Shown piece after piece: positions 60,151-64,000 of a stretch of DNA of 64,000 nt (positions are counted from its first letter, which is position 1; each line of letters starts with the position of its first letter). The DNA is from Rehmannia glutinosa. Its lineage: Eukaryota; Streptophyta; Magnoliopsida; Lamiales; Orobanchaceae. The stretch is taken from assembly GCA_016081115.2 (NCBI GenBank), contig JABTTQ020002608.1, positions 558,001-622,000 of the forward strand, written 5' to 3'. The notes under the pieces were generated by a model. The model had not been told where the DNA came from. It made no database searches and saw only the letters and a program-made list of their open reading frames with translations. Position numbers and translations under genes: made by a program.

Positions 60151-60937
60151 ATTGTAAGAGACAGAGGGCAAATGTTGAGGCTTGGGATTGAGCCTAATTT
60201 TGAGAATTAGATATAGAATTGGATTCATTTGCAAATTTTATTATTTTATATTTGACCCACTGAATTTTCAATTGAGTCCTATCCCAAATCAAAGTTTCTG
60301 GATTATTTTCAATTTAATCCCAAGATGTTTATTTCAGTCCAAATTTTTATTTAAAATTTTCAGATTTTCAAATTAAGCCCTATAACGTATATAGACTTTC
60401 TGGATTTTTCAATTAACCCTATAAGTTTTCAATTTAGTCCAAAAGTAAAAATTAACTTTTATCTTCTTTCTTTTAGACCTCCAAACTTATTTGTTAGTCA
60501 AATTTTCACATACTAAAAGCTCCGGGTTATTTTATAAGTATAGTTATTTTAATTAGAACTTACTACTTAATCTCTAGCCTAAATCATGTTAAATGTATAT
60601 TGTAGGTGACAAAGAACCGAACAATTAGGACTTTTACATTCGAGCAACTTGTGCATCTATTTTATTTGTTGATTAATGTATGGATTTTTATCTCATTTTA
60701 TGTGTATAATTCATTGTCCTTATTAAATGCCTAAACTGTTCAATTATGTGAATTATGCATTTTCAATGTGTTACATGATATGAATAATTATGTGAATTAC
60801 ATGTTTTCGAAGTGTTACATGATATGCATAATTACGTGATTTATATGCTTTCAATATGTAATATGATATAATTATTTATTATGAATTACATGATTTTCAT
60901 CGCCATGTATGTTATGTATCTTTATGCAACTGTAAAG

Positions 60938-61316
60938 AATTTTTGGCCACGTGCCACGGAAAAGGAAAATATGGCATTCGTGCCACGGGAAAGGAAAAAT
61001 TTTGGCCACGTGCCACGGGAAAGGAAAATATGGCATTCGTGCCATGGGAAAGGAAAATTTTTTGGCCACGTGCCACGGAAAAGGAAAATATGGCATTCGT
61101 GCCACGGGAAAGGAAATATTTTGGCCACGCCACACGAAAGGAAACTATGGCATTCGTGCCATGGGAAAAGAAAATTTTTTGGCCACGTGCCACAGAAAAG
61201 GAAAATATGGTATTCGTGCCACGGAAAGGAAAAGTTTTGGTCACGTGCCATGAGAAAGGAAAATATGGCATTCGCCACGGGAAAGGAAAATATGGTATTC
61301 GTACTACGGGAAAGGT
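60938..61316 (+). repeat. Minisatellite of about 60 bp with CACGTG in most units
   Basis: About six units of TTTTGGCCACGTGCCACGG, AAAGGAAAATATGGCATTCG and TGCCACGGGAAAGGAAAA. Five carry a CACGTG (G-box core); one has lost it. Several open frames run through it on both strands only because the unit length is near a multiple of three. Confidence 0.92.
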
Positions 61317-61806
61317 TATGTGTTATCCGGCTTATGCCAACGGGAAAGGTTATGTGCTATTTAGCTTATGCCAATGGGAAAGGTTATATGTTAATTTATG
61401 TAATTGTGCACTTTTCGTATTTAGTTTGGACAAACTTTATCTCTCGAGTATGTGATTACTCACCCCTTAAATTCAAATACTTTTGATTATATGGACGGAT
61501 GAGCTGCAAATGTGGGGGAATAGCCGAAGATTTCACTTATTAAGTATTAGAAATCCAAGAACATCGAATTCGTTTTAAATTTCGAACATTTGTAATGTAT
61601 TATTTTTTTTAAAATTTGTTTTAAAGTATTTTGAATGGATTTTTAATTTTTGGCAAATACTCTATAATTATTTCTTAAGACTTAAGATTTCCTCATTATC
61701 GCTTCCACTAAACTTTTCATTTATCTATTTATTTAAAAAAATATTATACGCATTTTCTTAAATTTTTAGTAACGCTAAAAATGCATTTCAAAAATGGGGC
61801 GTTACA

Positions 61807-62821
61807 ACCACAATTAATAAAACATCACCTTACAACACCTCTTTGGACATTACCACAATCTCTTCAAGATTACCACAATCCTCAACGGCACCTTGCGAAG
61901 ATTACCACAATCTTCAACCTTGAAGAACACCAAATTCTTCAACACCTTAAAGAGCACCAAACTCTTCAAAAAGAACATCACCACAATCTTCTTGTACCTA
62001 ATCACATAGATCACCCAAGTGTGTTCTTACCACAAGAACACTTACAAGGATATCTTGTGTTGAATGATGACCACAAATTCAAGATTACAACTCGATAATG
62101 AATAATACAATATTTGAGTGCAAGTGTAATCAAGAAATAAAGCATAGACCTCAAGATGTGAAAGTGTAAGACCTTGGGCTATTACAACAAGAATATAGAC
62201 AATGAAAGAACAAGTATTTGCTTTGAGTGTATCTTGTGGTGTTGCATCTTAATTAGTTGTCTTGTTGCTCCAAAACTTCCTCTATTTATAGGAGATGATT
62301 GATCATGAATAGGTTCCTCTTGGGGATTGAAAATATACTGAAAAATACAATTAAAATCAAGAATATAGCTGTTAGAAATCAATCCCACAAATTAAGGAAG
62401 AACTGTCTGCTGTCAACGACTAGAATTTTGCTGTCAAAACGGTAGGGCGACCGGTCGCGTAGAAATAGACGTTGAAAGAAAAATTCACATTTTAACACAG
62501 AGCGACCGGTCGACGGGGTCCGACCAGTCGACCAGATTGAACGGTCCGCCCTGGATGAATTTGCACACAGAGAGAAAAGGCATTGCACATGCACCGGTCG
62601 GCCGACGCCACCATATAGGATGCCCTATAGGGCGATCGGTCGAACACAAACATGTAAATATTGTCCAATTTGTATCGAAAATAAATTTCAAGAAATACTC
62701 CAAAATATTAGTAAAAACATTTTATATCGATCGGGAGTATTTGGACAACATTTTGAAACATTGTTTTGGTGTAAAATTACTTTTAAACAAATCATCAAAA
62801 TCATGATAAAAACATTTATCA
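61807..62821 (-). repeat. Partial LTR of a minus-strand Sirevirus-like copia element
   Basis: Read on the minus strand it starts TGATAAATG right after a polypurine tract, carries a TATA box (TCCTATAAATAGAGG, near 62285), and continues until it is cut by the gypsy LTR end at 61806. It therefore appears to be the target into which the gypsy element inserted. The terminal part beyond the cut is not present at the left side because the gypsy 5' end is truncated. Confidence 0.6.
62448..62645. repeat. Cluster of CGACCGGTCG-type palindromes
   Basis: GCGACCGGTCGC, GCGACCGGTCGAC, CGACCAGTCGACC, CACCGGTCGGCCGAC and GCGATCGGTCGA occur within 200 bases, in the U3 part of the minus-strand LTR upstream of its TATA box. 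Confidence 0.85.
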
Positions 62822-62842
62822 AATAATCTCCCTTTTTGATGA
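62822..62842 (-). other. Polypurine tract of the minus-strand copia element
   Basis: The minus strand reads ATCATCAAAAAGGGAGATTA just before the LTR start, close to the ATCATCAAAAAGGGGGAAAT tract of the Sirevirus at 25245, which supports the same lineage. Confidence 0.7.
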
Positions 62843-64000
62843 TTACAAACCAAAATAATTTTAAGAAATTTTAAGAGGTCGATTTTGAAAGCAAAAACGA
62901 ATTTTTCGGTAAAAGATAACTAGCCGTTTGAAGCAACAATTTTTCAAACAAAATAGTCACAAGGAAGGGAGTAAAGATTTTCAAAATATTTTTGTAAAAA
63001 CTCCCCCCTGTCAACAAGCACATTAAGATGAGTAAAGAAGCAATCATACAAAAGCTAAAAGCTCGGCTTTGACAATGTAACCAAATAATCATGAGCTTAG
63101 AAGCTCCCCTGTCAAAGACAACCATTAAACAAGTATTACAAGTCCAAGATATATCCAACGGACTAGTTTATATCCATAGCTTTTGGCTTTAAAGAACCAT
63201 AGCTTATAGCTTCTATTTTGAGCTTATTTTAGCTTCTTTGAGCTAGTGAGCTTATAATTTGTTTCTCCCCTTTGGAATCATCAAAAAGAATGTTAGCATG
63301 ATAAAAATATCATATTATCATATCAAAGTGCGCAATTTAACGATTTATCGAGCTATTGATCATTAAGCTTAAAATTCCAAAACTAAGGAAATAGTTGATC
63401 ATATGACTTGTAAAAGTTCGTAAAAACTCGTTTGATTTGCAAAACATGATCTCTATAAATATATAAACCTTTTGAAAATCGAGAGCATTATGTGGGTGAT
63501 AAATTTTTCTTTGAAATATTTCATCGAACACTGGGGTGTTAAAATTTGAAAAAGATGTATATAGCTATTGTAAAAATAAACCAAGCCAATTTTATCATCA
63601 CCAAAAGCAATCAATCAACATGCCCAACAATTCAATAAATGCATATAACAAACATATACCAACATGCTTATCAACACTAAGACAATTTTCTCAAAGGTTC
63701 AACCCAATTGAGATATCGATCCAACTAAGCAATATGAGAAAGGCATTACAAATGCCACCAAGCAAATAGTAAAGAAGCACTTTTACCATCAAGTACTTCA
63801 TCAATAACCAACCTAAACAATAAGAACCATAAGCAATCACACTACTAGCACTCTTGCTAGTTCATTCCCTTAGAAAACCAAACAACCAAATTTCATTAGC
63901 AAGATAGGAGAAATAGTCAAAATAGTTCATTACAACATTTAAAGAAAAGACATGAAGATAATGCATGATAGAACAATAAAGGCGTCACTCTTCATCGGAA
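62843..64000 (-). mobile_element. Internal 3' region of the minus-strand copia element, continues past window
   Basis: No gag-pol domain is within reach; this should be the non-coding or envelope-like part upstream of the polypurine tract. Repeated TAGCTTNTAGCTT/AAGCTNAAAGCT phrases occur near 63175-63250. The short open frames here have no recognisable family. Confidence 0.5.

Larger units (their letters stand above)
55544..61806 (+). mobile_element. Ty3/gypsy retrotransposon with truncated 5' LTR, internally deleted
   Basis: The right LTR (58634-61806) starts TGTAACACCC and ends GGGGCGTTACA. Only the last 260 bases of the left LTR remain (55544-55802), followed by a primer-binding site. 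The interior (about 2.8 kb) keeps pieces of protease, reverse transcriptase and integrase C-terminus, all with stops; gag and much of integrase are gone. The tail resembles Tekay/Del chromoviruses. The left and right LTR ends differ at about ten positions over 260, so insertion is old. Confidence 0.85.
58634..61806 (+). repeat. 3' LTR of the gypsy element, 3.17 kb, enlarged by insertions and repeats
   Basis: Preceded by a purine-rich AAGAGGGGTAGAA tract. It contains an hAT MITE, TA and GT microsatellites, a set of ATGTGAATTAC-type repeats (60720-60860) and a 60-bp minisatellite. Terminal TGTAAC/GTTACA. Confidence 0.88.

Noticed and set aside
60938..61316. CRISPR-like regular repeat array
   Set aside because: Units are contiguous minisatellite copies without unique spacers, in a plant LTR. 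The same applies to 11155-11482.
60881..61486. Several overlapping open frames of 87-201 codons on both strands
   Set aside because: They are produced by the 60-bp minisatellite, whose unit length lacks stops in several frames; all frames show the same repeat.

Overview
This is nuclear DNA from a flowering plant, probably a eudicot. The genes are split by GT-AG introns, the flanks are very AT-rich, and most of the window consists of nested plant transposons: a Sirevirus-type Ty1/copia element, Ty3/gypsy, CACTA, Mutator-like, hAT, Stowaway and foldback elements. I cannot name the species. Only three host genes look authentic: (1) the 5' part of a hydroxyproline O-galactosyltransferase of the GALT5/GALT6 type on the minus strand (1-2445); (2) an R2R3-MYB gene of the MYB35/TDF1 type on the plus strand (43531-45491); (3) a four-exon gene for a plant protein of unknown function (46512-51510, plus).

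Layout. 1-2.8 kb: GALT-like gene and its GA-rich leader. 2.8-6.9 kb: AT-rich intergenic DNA with a Stowaway MITE and an hAT element. 6.95-10.92 kb: a Mutator-like element sitting in a (TA)n tract. 11.0-11.8 kb: a solo LTR with a 5-bp target duplication and an internal 46-bp minisatellite. 12.2-28.25 kb: a Mutator-like element with a 9-bp target duplication that carries a calmodulin-like fragment and an Ulp1-protease-like fragment, split by a complete 14.1-kb Sirevirus. 29.1-31.5 kb: a probable decayed element holding a B3-domain remnant. 32.6-37.4 kb: a CACTA element with intact termini that carries pieces of three unrelated host genes (LysM receptor kinase, NPF/PTR transporter, cysteine synthase), all in the same orientation. 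37.4-42.7 kb: MITEs and AT-rich DNA. 43.5-51.5 kb: the MYB gene and the unknown gene, whose introns are filled with MITEs. 51.9-54.0 kb: two Mutator-type MITEs and an 806-bp retroposon with a 12-bp target duplication. 55.5-61.8 kb: a Ty3/gypsy element with a truncated 5' LTR, itself inserted in the LTR of a minus-strand copia element that runs off the right end.

The most interesting items are the gene-capturing CACTA element at 32588-37436, the gene-capturing Mutator element split by the Sirevirus, and the MYB35/TDF1-like gene whose DNA-recognition helices have lost near-invariant residues while the rest of the protein is well kept. All three host genes contain single- or two-base frameshifts, often in homopolymers. 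I read this mostly as residual long-read assembly error, so every pseudogene call here needs a check against reads or a polished assembly.
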